The notes: generated by a model not told the origin, from the letters alone. A stretch of 58,751 bases of DNA from Massilia horti (GCF_004614195.1 NZ_SPUM01000057.1:1-58751), one strand, 5' to 3'. Positions 1 to 8,756 are shown, numbered from the stretch's first letter. Numbers and translations: made by a program.

Positions 1-27
1 AAAAAGCTACTGGGACACAAAGCCTTC

Positions 28-131
28 GTAGGGTGCGCACCTGTGCGCACGCGGTCACAGCATGCTGGCTTACGGCTGCTGCTTCTCTACGCTGCCTTCG
101 CGAACCGCGTGCGCACAGGTGCGCACCCTAC
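28..131. repeat. Paired REP-like palindrome (BIME-like), copy 1
   Basis: A 104-bp unit begins GTAGGGTGCGCAC and ends in the inverse, GTGCGCACCCTAC. Each end carries a GTAG tetranucleotide next to a GTGCGCAC palindrome, and the two ends face each other across a linker of about 50 bp. Related copies lie at 3340-3429, 3448-3547, 14071-14175 and 52742-52857. GTAG plus a hairpin is the usual design of REP elements mobilised by RAYT transposases; no such transposase is in the window. The flanks 1-27 and 132-285 show no gene. Confidence 0.8.
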
Positions 132-285
132 GCCTTCTGTAAGCCGTGCGGCCCGATCACATCGCTCCGTTCATCTGCCCCGGCGACCGGCCAACTCCCC
201 GTTTATGCGGTTTATCGGATAAGGGTAGCAAGCTGCATGCGGCCCAGCTAAATTAGCACCGTAGCCGAATTTCAGAGGACCTGCC

Positions 286-546
286 GTGAAACACCCCAAA
301 CCCGCCAACTTCGCCACCTTCCTTGACGATCTCCAAGTCGCCTGCATGCATGTCCTTCGCGGACTCGGCCGGGCCGCGCGCACCATCGCCGCCCTGCCCT
401 GGCCCGCCCTGCTGGTTGCCGCGCTGCTGTTCGCGCTCGTGCTCACGGTCGTGCCGCTGGCGCTGTTCATCTTCATCGTTTTCATGGCGGTCAAGTTAGC
501 GGTTGCCGCCATCGTGGTCGATCGCCGCCGCAACCGGAGGGATTGA
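286..546 (+). CDS. Small membrane protein upstream of the sensor kinase
   Basis: An 86-residue protein starting at GTG 286 with an AGAGGA ribosome site about 8 nt upstream. Residues about 41-72 form one long hydrophobic stretch (WPALLVAALLFALVLTVV onward), enough for one long or two short membrane helices, followed by a basic tail RRRNRRD. No family was recognised. Its stop lies 2 nt before the ATG of the histidine kinase gene, so the two are probably co-transcribed and it may be an accessory membrane component of that sensor. That role is inferred from position only. Confidence 0.6.
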   Translation: MKHPKPANFATFLDDLQVACMHVLRGLGRAARTIAALPWPALLVAALLFALVLTVVPLALFIFIVFMAVKLAVAAIVVDRRRNRRD

Positions 547-548
547 AC

Positions 549-1442
549 ATGCAGTCCCACCAGTTCGACCGTCTGCTTGACTTCGTGCGCGCCGCGTTCA
601 ACGAAGCGAACACGTTGTGGTGGAAGTTCTTCGACTGGCTCGCGGTGGTCGAGTGGCGCCAGCTGTACCTGACGTGGTTCCTCGTTTTCATGGCGTTAGG
701 TGTCATGCTGCACACGCCCGAGCCCGCGTTCTGGTATATCCTGATCTCGTTCGGGGTCAAGGTCCTGGCCGGCGGCAAGCGCAAGGCCGAGCTGATGGCC
801 CGGGAAGCGACGGTCAAGGCGGACGTGGCCACGCTCGAACGTCGCCTGATGGAAGCGCAGATGGCGACACTGCAGGCACAGATCGAACCGCACTTTTTGT
901 TCAACACGCTCGCGCTGATCGGCCAGCTGATCGAGACTAATCCGCCCGAGGCAGCGCGCATGCACCAGCACCTGATCGACTACCTGCGCTCGACCCTGCC
1001 GCAGATGCGCGCGCGCGGCGGCGGCACGCTGGGCAAGCAGCTCGAACTGTCGCGCGCCTACCTCGCGATCATGCAGGCGCGGATGAAGGAGCGTTTGAGC
1101 GTCAAGTTCAACGTGCCAGATTTTCTCGGCAGCGCGCCGTTCCCGCCGATGATGCTGCAAACGCTGATCGAAAACGCGATCAAGCACGGGCTGGAGCCCA
1201 AGATCGAGGGCGGCACGATCGAGGTGCGCGCGCATGTGGAGGGCGCGACCCTGCACGTGGACGTGTGCGACGACGGCGTCGGCATCGACCCGCATGCCGA
1301 CGAAGGCGTGGGCTTTTCCAACATCCGCGAGCGCTTGCAGCTGCTGTACGGCACAAGCGCCGAACTGGTGATCGAGGCATTGCCGCTCGGCGGCGCCTGC
1401 GCCTCGATCCGCCTGCCCTACAAAATGATGGAGGACGCATGA
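549..1442 (+). CDS. LytS/YehU-type sensor histidine kinase
   Basis: A 297-residue sensor kinase of the His_kinase (LytS/AlgZ) class. The N-terminal part (about residues 35-75) is hydrophobic and should form two membrane helices. The phosphoacceptor box QIEPHFLFNT places His at about residue 115. The ATP-binding part shows LIENAIKHG (N box) and DDGVGI (G box). ATG 549 is preferred to the in-frame TTG 543 because GGAGG at about 536-540 is correctly spaced for it. The gene overlaps the response regulator start (TGATG), so the pair is translationally coupled. The signal sensed cannot be read from the sequence. Confidence 0.93.
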   Translation: MQSHQFDRLLDFVRAAFNEANTLWWKFFDWLAVVEWRQLYLTWFLVFMALGVMLHTPEPAFWYILISFGVKVLAGGKRKAELMAREATVKADVATLERRLMEAQMATLQAQIEPHFLFNTLALIGQLIETNPPEAARMHQHLIDYLRSTLPQMRARGGGTLGKQLELSRAYLAIMQARMKERLSVKFNVPDFLGSAPFPPMMLQTLIENAIKHGLEPKIEGGTIEVRAHVEGATLHVDVCDDGVGIDPHADEGVGFSNIRERLQLLYGTSAELVIEALPLGGACASIRLPYKMMEDA

Positions 1443-2221
1443 TGGCTGCAGCAGAACGCCCGATCACCGCGCTGATCGCGGACGACGAGGAACCGATGCG
1501 CGACCTGCTGCGCGCACGCCTGCAGGCCGTGTGGCCGGAACTGTCGATCGTGGCCGAAGCGGCCAATGGTGTCGAAGCGGTCGCGCTGGCGCAGCAGCAC
1601 CGTCCCGACATCGCCTTCCTCGACATCCGCATGCCCGGCATGAGCGGCATCGACGCGGCGCGGCAGCTGTACAACCGCTGCCATATCGTGTTCGTGACGG
1701 CGTACGACCAGTACGCGCTGGACGCCTTCGAACAGGGCGCGATGGACTACCTCCTCAAGCCGATAACGGCCGAGCGGCTGGCACTGAGCCGCGACCGCCT
1801 GCGCACGCGGCTGGCGCAGGCGCCGAAGGACATCGGCGAGCAGCTGTCGCAGCTGGCCACGCTGCTGCAACAGGGCACCGGCACCACCAAGCGCAGCTAC
1901 CTGCGCTGGATCCAGGCCCAGGTCGGCGGCAGCCTGCGCATGGTGAGCACGCGTGAAGTGCTGTTCTTCCAGTCGGACGAAAAATACACGCGGGTGCAGA
2001 CCGCGACCGCCGAGCTCCTGATCCGCAAGACGCTCAAGGAGCTTGCGGAAGAGCTCGACCCGGACGAATTCTGGCGGATCCACCGCTCGACCCTGGTGCG
2101 CGTGGACGCGATCGCCGAAGTGTCCCGCGACATGCGCGGGCGGCAGATGCTCAAGGTACGCAACTATCCGCAAGAGCTCGAAGTGAGCCGCAACCACGCG
2201 CACCTGTTTCAGCAGATGTAG
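1442..2221 (+). CDS. LytTR-family response regulator
   Basis: A 259-residue two-domain regulator. The receiver has the acidic cluster ADDEE, phosphoacceptor Asp61 in FLDIRMPGMSG, Thr in VTAYDQYA and Lys106 in DYLLKP. A linker of about 40 residues leads to a C-terminal LytTR DNA-binding domain (about 155-259) with the typical FFQSDEKYTRV and FWRIHRSTLVRVDAI stretches. Two adjacent ATGs exist (1439 and 1442); 1442 has the better distance from GGAGG at 1430-1434. It is the cognate partner of the upstream LytS-type kinase. Its target promoters are unknown, and no duplicated LytTR-like site was identified in its own upstream region. Confidence 0.93.
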   Translation: MAAAERPITALIADDEEPMRDLLRARLQAVWPELSIVAEAANGVEAVALAQQHRPDIAFLDIRMPGMSGIDAARQLYNRCHIVFVTAYDQYALDAFEQGAMDYLLKPITAERLALSRDRLRTRLAQAPKDIGEQLSQLATLLQQGTGTTKRSYLRWIQAQVGGSLRMVSTREVLFFQSDEKYTRVQTATAELLIRKTLKELAEELDPDEFWRIHRSTLVRVDAIAEVSRDMRGRQMLKVRNYPQELEVSRNHAHLFQQM

Positions 2222-2260
2222 TACAAGGATACCTTCGCCCGGCAATCGAAGGAGGTCCCC

Positions 2261-2653
2261 ATGTCGCGTCCCGTTCACTTCGAAATCCACGCCTCCGATC
2301 CGCAGGCGCTGATGGACTTTTACGGCGAGCTGTTCGGCTGGGCCTTCAACAAATGGTCGGGCGGCGAATACTGGATGATCTCAACCGGGCCGGACGACCG
2401 GCCCGGCATCAACGGCGGCCTGCTGCCGCGGCACGCGCCCCGGCCGCCGGAGAACGTGACCCCGAATGCGTTCGTGATCACGGTCGACGTCGAAGACCTC
2501 GACGCCGCGCTGGACAAGGCGCACGCGATCAGCGACCGCGCAGCCGTGTGCGTTCCCAGGATGGCGGTGGCGGGCATCGGCTGGCTGGCCTACATGCGCG
2601 ACCCCGACGGCAACGTGTTTGGTATGATGCAGCCGGACCCGAATGCCGCGTGA
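2261..2653 (+). CDS. VOC (glyoxalase-like) superfamily protein
   Basis: A 130-residue protein of the vicinal oxygen chelate fold: VHFEIHASDPQALMDFYGELFGW at the N terminus, and YMRDPDGNVFGMMQPD at the C terminus where the family normally places a metal-ligand Glu. AAGGAGG lies 8 nt before the ATG. Single-domain members of this group dimerise and are often annotated as glyoxalase or bleomycin-resistance-like, but substrate cannot be assigned. It sits between the two-component system and a SnoaL-like gene, with a 16-nt gap to the latter, so the two small enzymes may be co-transcribed. Confidence 0.85.
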   Translation: MSRPVHFEIHASDPQALMDFYGELFGWAFNKWSGGEYWMISTGPDDRPGINGGLLPRHAPRPPENVTPNAFVITVDVEDLDAALDKAHAISDRAAVCVPRMAVAGIGWLAYMRDPDGNVFGMMQPDPNAA

Positions 2654-2669
2654 CAGGCTGGAGAATGAG

Positions 2670-3062
2670 ATGAGCAATGACGAACAGGAAATCCGCAACC
2701 TCGTCCAGACCTGGCTGCGCGCCACGCGCGAGGGCGACGTCGACACCATCATGTCGCTGATGACCCCGGACGTGGTGTTCCTGATGCCGGGAGCGCCGCC
2801 GATGATCGGCCGTGCTGCCTACGGCGACGCGCTGCGCACGGTGCTTGGCAAACATGTGATCGATGCGTCCAGCCAGATCGACGAGGTCGTCGTCAGCGGC
2901 GACCTGGCCTATACCCGTGCGCGGCTGAAGATCACGGTGACCACCAAACACGAAGGCACGCCCACGCTCAAGGAAGGACACACGCTGTCGATCATGCGCC
3001 GCTGCGACGACGGCAAATGGCGGCTGGCGCGCGACGCCAATTTGATCGCTCCGGGCGGCTGA
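2670..3062 (+). CDS. SnoaL-like / SgcJ-EcaC family protein
   Basis: A 130-residue NTF2-fold protein. EQEIRNLVQTWLRATREGD and DTIMSLMTPDVVFLMPG are the signature of the SgcJ/EcaC (DUF4440/SnoaL-like) family, which forms small alpha+beta cone dimers. ATG 2670 was chosen over ATG 2643 because GGAGA lies 5 nt upstream and because the shorter protein starts where the family does. Function is unknown; relatives act as small isomerases, cyclases or ligand binders. It is close behind the VOC gene. Confidence 0.82.
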   Translation: MSNDEQEIRNLVQTWLRATREGDVDTIMSLMTPDVVFLMPGAPPMIGRAAYGDALRTVLGKHVIDASSQIDEVVVSGDLAYTRARLKITVTTKHEGTPTLKEGHTLSIMRRCDDGKWRLARDANLIAPGG

Positions 3063-3096
3063 CGGCCTCACTCTTTTGATCGACACCGGAGGTTTC

Positions 3097-3336
3097 ATGC
3101 TCGACCTGCGTCCCAACTGCGAGTGCTGCGATGCCGACATCGCGCCCGATTCGCGCGACGCTTTCATCTGCACGTTTGAATGCACCTTCTGCCGCGACTG
3201 CGTGGAAGGCGAACTGGGAGGAATGTGCCCGAACTGCGGCGGCGAGTTGGTGCGCCGGCCGGTGCGCAGCCCGGAAATGCTGCTCAAGTACCCGGCGCGC
3301 AAGGAGCGCACGGCGGTCAAGCGCAAGACGACCTAG
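3097..3336 (+). CDS. DUF1272 zinc-ribbon-like protein
   Basis: A 79-residue Cys-rich protein. MLDLRPNCECCD at the start and CTFECTFCRDC followed by MCPNCGGELVRRP are the hallmark of DUF1272 proteins, with several CxxC-type pairs likely to bind zinc. A CGGAGG site precedes ATG 3097. No function is established for the family. The gene ends 3 nt before the first of two palindromic repeats that separate it from the convergent deo operon. Confidence 0.85.
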   Translation: MLDLRPNCECCDADIAPDSRDAFICTFECTFCRDCVEGELGGMCPNCGGELVRRPVRSPEMLLKYPARKERTAVKRKTT

Positions 3337-3339
3337 CAA

Positions 3340-3429
3340 CGTGCGCACGTGGTTCGCGAACGCAGCGTAGTGAAGCGGCAGCCGCGAGTCGGCATACGGT
3401 GACCGCGTGCGCACAGGTGCGCACCCTAC
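3340..3429. repeat. Paired REP-like palindrome, copy 2 (one end degenerate)
   Basis: Inverse orientation to copy 1: it ends with GTGCGCACAGGTGCGCACCCTAC. The left end retains GTGCGCAC but has lost the outer GTAGGGTGC tip. The linker (GGTTCGCGAACGCAGCG onward) matches the linker of the other copies. It lies between the 3-prime ends of convergent genes (DUF1272 and cdd). Confidence 0.75.
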
Positions 3430-3447
3430 GATGTGCGACGACAGGCC

Positions 3448-3547
3448 GTAGGGGGCGCGGGGCCGCCGAGGACCTGTGCGCACGCGGTTCGCGAAGGCAA
3501 CGTAACGCAACCGCCGCCGCAAGTCAGCACGCGGATACCGCGTGCCC
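3448..3547. repeat. Paired REP-like palindrome, copy 3 (alternative end type)
   Basis: Begins GTAGGGGGCGCGGGGCCGCC and continues GAGGACCTGTGCGCACGCGG before the common linker. This longer end is the exact reverse complement of the right end of copy 5 (about 52821-52857), so two end types exist. The right end is degenerate and stops about 9 bp short of the cdd stop codon. Confidence 0.75.
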
Positions 3548-3555
3548 AGAAGGTC

Positions 3556-3960
3556 TTACTGCTTCAGATCCCACCCACCAAACGCATTCGGCAGCTGTCC
3601 CGCAGCCGTGGTCTCGAGGATGTCGCCCTTCAAATTGGTCAGCACCACCGGCAGATCATTCCCGCCCAGCTCCAGGACCACCTGGCGGCACGCGCCGCAC
3701 GGCGCGATCGGGCCTTCGGTCTCGCCGATCACGGCCAGCGCCGTAAAGTCGCCCGGCTGGTAGCCGTGCGCGATGGCCGAGAAGAAGGCAGTACGCTCGG
3801 CGCAGTTGCACAGTCCGTACGACGCGTTCTCCACGTTACAGCCGCGGAATACACGCCCGTCCTTGCACTCCAGCGCGGCCCCGACCTTGAATTTGGAATA
3901 CGGGGTGTACGCCAGCTCGCGCGCCGCACGCGCCTCATCGATCAACTTCGTGTATTTCAT
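3556..3960 (-). CDS. cdd: Cytidine deaminase
   Basis: A 134-residue homotetramer-type cytidine deaminase converting cytidine and deoxycytidine to uridine and deoxyuridine in the cytoplasm. The zinc site is complete: Cys53 with Glu55 in NCAERTAFF, and Cys88/Cys91 in PCGACRQ. FKVGAALE and GCNVENASYGL are the substrate-binding stretches. It is the last gene of the deo operon, 11 nt after deoA, and supplies substrate for pyrimidine phosphorolysis. Two palindromic repeats follow its stop codon and may end the transcript. Confidence 0.96.
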   Translation of the reverse strand: MKYTKLIDEARAARELAYTPYSKFKVGAALECKDGRVFRGCNVENASYGLCNCAERTAFFSAIAHGYQPGDFTALAVIGETEGPIAPCGACRQVVLELGGNDLPVVLTNLKGDILETTAAGQLPNAFGGWDLKQ

Positions 3961-3971
3961 CTGCCTTTCCT

Positions 3972-5294
3972 TCACAAGCGAATGGTCCGGTAAATCATCG
4001 GTTCGACCGCAGCCGCAGATGCGCCGATCGCGTAGGCCGCCTGCACCTCGCGCACCGCCCGCTGCGCCGCCGCTTCGGTACGCGCGTGAACCAACGCCAG
4101 CGGCTGGCCTTCTTCGATTCTGTCGCCCAGCTGGACCAAATCGGTCAGGCCCACGGCATAGTCGATCGGGTCCTGCGGACGCACTCGTCCACCACCAAGG
4201 CCCACTACCGCGAGACCCAGCCCACGGCAATCGGTCGATGCGGCAAAGCCCGAGCCCAGCGCCGGCACCGGCACCACGACCGGCGCCTTGTCGAAGTAGG
4301 CATCCGGACGTTCCATCAGGTCAGCCGGTCCACCCAGCGCCGTGACCATGCGCGCAAAGCGCTCTGCCGCCTCGCCGGAATCGAGACCCGCCTGCAGTTT
4401 GGCGCGCGCCTCGTCGTCGCTGGCGGCAAGGCCGGACAGGACCAGCATTTCGGCGCACAGCGACATGGTCACCTCGTGCAGGCGTGCCGGACGCGACTTG
4501 CCGGTCAGGTAATCGATCGCGCAGCGCACTTCGACCGCATTGCCGGCGCATGGCGCCAGCGACTCGTTCATGCCGGTCAGGATCGCGGAGGTGCGGGTGC
4601 CCGCCCCGTTGCCGACCTTGACGATGCTCTCGGCCAGTTCCACCGACTTGTCATAGGTCGGCATGAATGCGCCGCTGCCGACCTTCACGTCCATCACCAG
4701 CGCGTCCAGGCCCGCCGCCAGCTTCTTGGACAGGATCGAGCCGGTGATCATCGCCACCGATTCGACGGTCGCGGTGGTGTCGCGGATGCCGTAGAAGCGC
4801 TTGTCGGCCGGCGCCAGTTGCGCGGTCTGGCCGATGATGGCCACGCCGACGTGGCGTACCACCTTGCGGAACAATTCCGGATCGGGGACGGTGCAGTAGC
4901 CGGGAATCGAATCGAACTTGTCGAGCGTGCCGCCGGTGTGACCCAGGCCGCGGCCGGAAATCATCGGCACGTAGCCGCCGCAAGCGGCGATCATCGGGCC
5001 GAGCATCAGCGACACGACGTCGCCCACGCCGCCAGTGGAGTGCTTGTCGACCACCGGGCCCGGCAGGTCCAGCGACTTCCACTCCAGGACCTGGCCCGAG
5101 TCGCGCATCGCCAGCGTGAAGGCGACGCGTTCGTCCATGTTCATGTCGTTGAAGTAAACGGCCATGGCGAGGGCCGCGATCTGGCCTTCGGTGACGCTGC
5201 CGTCGGGGATGCCGCGCACGAAAAATTCGATTTCGTCCGCCGTGAGCGTGCCGCCGTCACGCTTTTTGCGGACGATCTCTTGGGGTAAAAACAT
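3972..5294 (-). CDS. deoA: Thymidine phosphorylase
   Basis: A 440-residue protein of normal family length. It cleaves thymidine and deoxyuridine with phosphate to the base and deoxyribose-1-phosphate. Diagnostic motifs are [13 protein letters not shown] (phosphate loop) and [14 protein letters not shown], the family signature, with a C-terminal alpha/beta lobe. It is followed by cdd after 11 nt. A 108-nt gap with a hairpin and T-run separates it from the aldehyde dehydrogenase gene, so deoA-cdd may be partly uncoupled from the upstream operon genes. Confidence 0.97.
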   Translation of the reverse strand: MFLPQEIVRKKRDGGTLTADEIEFFVRGIPDGSVTEGQIAALAMAVYFNDMNMDERVAFTLAMRDSGQVLEWKSLDLPGPVVDKHSTGGVGDVVSLMLGPMIAACGGYVPMISGRGLGHTGGTLDKFDSIPGYCTVPDPELFRKVVRHVGVAIIGQTAQLAPADKRFYGIRDTTATVESVAMITGSILSKKLAAGLDALVMDVKVGSGAFMPTYDKSVELAESIVKVGNGAGTRTSAILTGMNESLAPCAGNAVEVRCAIDYLTGKSRPARLHEVTMSLCAEMLVLSGLAASDDEARAKLQAGLDSGEAAERFARMVTALGGPADLMERPDAYFDKAPVVVPVPALGSGFAASTDCRGLGLAVVGLGGGRVRPQDPIDYAVGLTDLVQLGDRIEEGQPLALVHARTEAAAQRAVREVQAAYAIGASAAAVEPMIYRTIRL

Positions 5295-5329
5295 GGGCGT
5301 ATTCCGCTTCCAAAAAGGCTAAAAAGGTA

Positions 5330-5365
5330 GCTCTCAAAAAGCCGTTCCCGCCTGGAGCGGGAACG
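5330..5365 (-). terminator. Intrinsic-terminator-like hairpin inside the deo operon
   Basis: A 9-bp stem CGTTCCCGC/GCGGGAACG (5343-5365) with a 5-nt loop. On the minus strand it is followed by GGC and then five T. It lies between the double-domain ALDH gene and deoA, where it could reduce read-through into deoA-cdd. Confidence 0.6.
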
Positions 5366-5402
5366 ACGAATTACTGCATTTGTTGTGGTTGAACCGTGCT
5401 GC

Positions 5403-7781
5403 TTACACGCCGTACGGAATCCAGACGTTCTTCACCTGGCTCGCATGCTGCAGCACCGCGCGGCCGCAGGCCTGCTGCGCGCTGAACCAGTCGCGGCCAC
5501 GGCCGCCGCCGGTCCAGGTGCGCTTGAGCGATTCGGCCGACAGGCGCTCGACTTCGGCGCAGCCTTCCGCCGAACCGTCGTGGCGCCAGATCGCGTCCAC
5601 GTCAAAGTGCGTGGCCAGCGTGCGCGCCAGTTCGTCGGCGCTGCCGGTGACGATGTTCAGCGCGCCGCCCGGCAGGTCCGAGGTGTCGAGCACCTGGTAC
5701 AGGTCGGTCGCCGACAGCGGAGCGGTTTGCGAGGGCACCGCAATCACGCGGTTACCCAGCGCCAGCGCCGGTGCCACCAGCGAGATGAAGCCCAGCAGCG
5801 GGTTCTCGTTCGGGCAGATGACGCCGATCACGCCAACCGGCTCGTTCAGCGCCACCGTGATGCCATGCATCGGCGGCTGGTGCGCCAGGCCGTCGTACTT
5901 GTCGGCCCACGCAGCCCAGTAGAACAGGCGCTCGATCGACGCCTGCACTTCGCGCTCGGCGTTCTTGGCGCCGGTCTGCGCGGCGATGCGGGCGGCGAAT
6001 TCATCGGCACGCGCCGCCAGGTTTTCGGCGATGTAGTACAGCACCTGGGCGCGGTTGTGCGCCGTGGTCTTGGCCCAGCCGGATGCCTTGTGCGCCGCCT
6101 CGACGGCGTTACGGATGTCCTTGCGGTTGCCCTCGCCCACGTCGGCCAGGAAGGCGCCGTTGGCGCCGGCGATCGCGCGGCTGTAGCCGCTGTCCGGGCG
6201 CGCCTGCTTGCCGCCGATGTACAGCTTGGCGGTGCGGTCGATCGCGAACGGGTTACCGTCCGTGGCCGGCTTGACCTTGCCCTTGTCCGCAGCGTTCGGC
6301 GCAGGCGGACGCGCATCTTCCGCCAGCGGCGTCAGGTACTCGTACATGCCTTCCTTGCCGCCTTCGCGGCCGAAGCCCGATTCCTTGTAGCCGCCGAAGC
6401 CGCAGGCTGCGTCGAACTGGTTGGCGGTGTTGATCCACACGACGCCGGCCTTGATCTGGGGAGCCATGTCCAGCGCCAGGCTGATCGACTCGGTCCACAC
6501 GCAGGTGGCCAGGCCGTACACGGTGTTGTTGGCCAGCTGGACCGCCTCGCCCGGGGTGCGGAAGCTCATCGCGACCAGCACCGGGCCGAAGATTTCGGCC
6601 TGGGCGACAGTGGCCGTGGTCGAGGCGCCAGTGATCAGGGTCGGCGGGAACCACGAACCGGTTGCCGGAATTTCGCATGCCGGTTGCCAGACTTCGCAGC
6701 CCTCGGCGCGCGCCGATTCCACCAGGCCGTGGATGCGTTGCTGCTGCACCGGGTCGACCAGCGCACCGACGTCGTTCGACTTGTCCAGCGGCGAGCCGAC
6801 GCGCAGGTTCTGCATGCGCGCCTTGACCTTGGCGATGAAGCGGTCGTACACCGATTCCTGCACCAGCAGGCGCGAGCCTGCGCAGCACACCTGGCCCTGG
6901 TTGAACCAGATCGAATCGACCAGGCCTTCGACCGCGGCGTCCAGGTCGGCGTCCGCGAACACGATGAACGGCGACTTGCCGCCCAGTTCCAGCGACAGCT
7001 TCTTGCCGCTGCCGGCGGTCGCCTTGCGAATGATGCGGCCCACTTCGGTCGAGCCGGTGAACGCCAGCTTGTCGATGCCCGCGTGGTTGACGATTGCCTC
7101 GCCCACGCTGCCGTCGCCGGTGACGACGTTGACCACGCCTGCCGGCACGCCGGCCTGCTGGCAAATCTCGGCGAACAGCAGCGCGGTGAGCGAAGTGAAT
7201 TCGGCCGGCTTGAAGACGATCGTGTTACCGGCGGCCAGTGCAGGCGCCACTTTCCACGCCAGCATCAGCAGCGGGAAATTCCACGGCACGATCTGGCCGA
7301 CCACGCCCACGGCGCGGTAATCGGCGAATTCTTCGGACTGCAGTTGAGCCCAGCCAGCGTGGTGGTAGAAGTGGCGCGCGGCCAGCGGAATGTCGGCGTC
7401 GCGCGTTTCGCGGATGGTCTTGCCGTTGTCGAGGGTTTCGACGACGGCGAACAGGCGCGAGTGCTTCTGCAGCAGGCGCGCCAGCGCGTACAGGATCTTG
7501 GCGCGGCCGTGGCCGCCCATCGCCACCCAGCCCGGCTGGGCGCGGCGCGCGGCTTCGACTGCGCGATCGACGTCGGCACTCGTACCTTGCGTCACCTGCG
7601 CCAGTTCGCTGCCGTCAGCGGGGTTGAACGAGGCGAAGGTCTCGCCCGGCTCGGTCCAGGCGTTGTCGATGAAGAGGCCGAAACGGCGCCCATGCTGCTC
7701 CAGCCACGCGTTCGCTTCTTTGGTGCTCTCGGGAGCGGGGCCGTAGTCCATAGTTTGCAGAATCTCTTGAATTGTTGGCAT
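5403..7781 (-). CDS. Double-domain aldehyde dehydrogenase (ALDH16-like) in the deo operon
   Basis: A 792-residue protein with two ALDH modules. Module 1 (about 35-490) is complete: PWNFP with Asn168, LELGGKSP with Glu265, and FNQGQVCCAGS with catalytic Cys299. Module 2 (about 515-790) keeps the Rossmann-type part (GVIGVICPNENPLLGF, LALGNRVIAVPS) but lacks a GQ-C active-site motif, reading VDAIWRHDGSAEGC instead, and is truncated. This is the layout of ALDH16, a family in which the second domain is non-catalytic. Lying 18 nt after deoC, it plausibly oxidises the acetaldehyde released by the aldolase to acetate. The cofactor is probably NAD(P)+. Confidence 0.88.
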   Translation of the reverse strand: MPTIQEILQTMDYGPAPESTKEANAWLEQHGRRFGLFIDNAWTEPGETFASFNPADGSELAQVTQGTSADVDRAVEAARRAQPGWVAMGGHGRAKILYALARLLQKHSRLFAVVETLDNGKTIRETRDADIPLAARHFYHHAGWAQLQSEEFADYRAVGVVGQIVPWNFPLLMLAWKVAPALAAGNTIVFKPAEFTSLTALLFAEICQQAGVPAGVVNVVTGDGSVGEAIVNHAGIDKLAFTGSTEVGRIIRKATAGSGKKLSLELGGKSPFIVFADADLDAAVEGLVDSIWFNQGQVCCAGSRLLVQESVYDRFIAKVKARMQNLRVGSPLDKSNDVGALVDPVQQQRIHGLVESARAEGCEVWQPACEIPATGSWFPPTLITGASTTATVAQAEIFGPVLVAMSFRTPGEAVQLANNTVYGLATCVWTESISLALDMAPQIKAGVVWINTANQFDAACGFGGYKESGFGREGGKEGMYEYLTPLAEDARPPAPNAADKGKVKPATDGNPFAIDRTAKLYIGGKQARPDSGYSRAIAGANGAFLADVGEGNRKDIRNAVEAAHKASGWAKTTAHNRAQVLYYIAENLAARADEFAARIAAQTGAKNAEREVQASIERLFYWAAWADKYDGLAHQPPMHGITVALNEPVGVIGVICPNENPLLGFISLVAPALALGNRVIAVPSQTAPLSATDLYQVLDTSDLPGGALNIVTGSADELARTLATHFDVDAIWRHDGSAEGCAEVERLSAESLKRTWTGGGRGRDWFSAQQACGRAVLQHASQVKNVWIPYGV

Positions 7782-7799
7782 GACGGGTCCGTTCGGTAT

Positions 7800-8756
7800 T
7801 TATGGTTGCGCGTGGCGGTGGGCAGCGGAGTAGCTGCCGGTCACGAAGTGCTCGATCTGGCGCTCGATGTCGGTGAGCAGGCTCGAAGCACCAATGCGGA
7901 ACAGGTGCGGCTCCAGCCATTCGTTGCCCAGCTCTTCCTTCATCACGGTCAGGTACTGCAGCGCGGACTTGGCCGTGCTGACGCCGCCGGCAGGCTTGTA
8001 GCCGACCATGAAACCAGTTTGTTCGTAGTATTCGCGGATCGCGCGCACCATCACCAGCGACACAGGAATGGTCGCGTTCACGCCTTCCTTGCCGGTCGAG
8101 GTCTTGATGAAGTCGGCGCCGGCCATCATGCACACCCACGAAGCCTTGGCCACGTTTTCCAGCGTGATCAGGTCGCCGGTGGCGAGAATCGCCTTCACGT
8201 GCGCTTCGCCGCAAGCCTGGCGGTAGGCCACCATTTCGTCGTACAGCGCCTGCCAGTTACCGGTCAGGACGTGCTGGCGGGTGATCACGATGTCGATCTC
8301 GGTTGCGCCTGCGGCCACCGACAGCTCGATCTCGCGCAGCTTGGTTTCCATGCTCGACAGGCCGGCCGGGAACGCGGTCGACACCGCGGCGATCGGCAGG
8401 CGGCCTTGCAGCACCTGCGCTGCCGGCTGGATCATTTCGTGGTACACGCAGACGGCGCCGGTGGACAGGTTGGAGAGGCCCAGGGCCTGCATCAGGTCGG
8501 CGCGCAGCGGGCGCATCGCCTTTTTGCACAGGCGCTCGACGCGGCCCGGGGTGTCATCGCCCGCCAGGGTGGTCAGGTCGATGCACTGGACCGCCTTGAT
8601 CAGCCATGCGGCCTGGTATTCTTTTTTCACAGTGCGTCGCGCGGCCAAGCTGGCGGCACGACGGTCGGCCGCGTTACGGTTGACCTTGAGGTGGTTGACC
8701 CAACCGAGGTCCAGGCCGACGGCTGTGTTGCGTTTGAAGTCCGGGTTCTGGGTCAT
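7800..8756 (-). CDS. deoC: Deoxyribose-phosphate aldolase
   Basis: A 318-residue class I aldolase splitting deoxyribose-5-phosphate into glyceraldehyde-3-phosphate and acetaldehyde. The Schiff-base Lys is Lys218 in DFIKTSTGKEG. The proton-relay Lys lies in GYKPAGGVS, and IDIVI and SSMETKLREIE are typical barrel stretches. It is longer than the about 260-residue enterobacterial enzyme because of an N-terminal extension of about 50 residues (VGLDLGWVNHLKVN), common in the longer DeoC group. Its ATG overlaps the deoB stop (ATGA), indicating coupled translation. Confidence 0.96.
   Translation of the reverse strand: MTQNPDFKRNTAVGLDLGWVNHLKVNRNAADRRAASLAARRTVKKEYQAAWLIKAVQCIDLTTLAGDDTPGRVERLCKKAMRPLRADLMQALGLSNLSTGAVCVYHEMIQPAAQVLQGRLPIAAVSTAFPAGLSSMETKLREIELSVAAGATEIDIVITRQHVLTGNWQALYDEMVAYRQACGEAHVKAILATGDLITLENVAKASWVCMMAGADFIKTSTGKEGVNATIPVSLVMVRAIREYYEQTGFMVGYKPAGGVSTAKSALQYLTVMKEELGNEWLEPHLFRIGASSLLTDIERQIEHFVTGSYSAAHRHAQP

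Noticed and set aside
28..131. CRISPR array or phage attachment site as explanation of the repeats
   Set aside because: Units are single, dispersed, internally inverted and lack regular spacers or a neighbouring integrase or cas gene.
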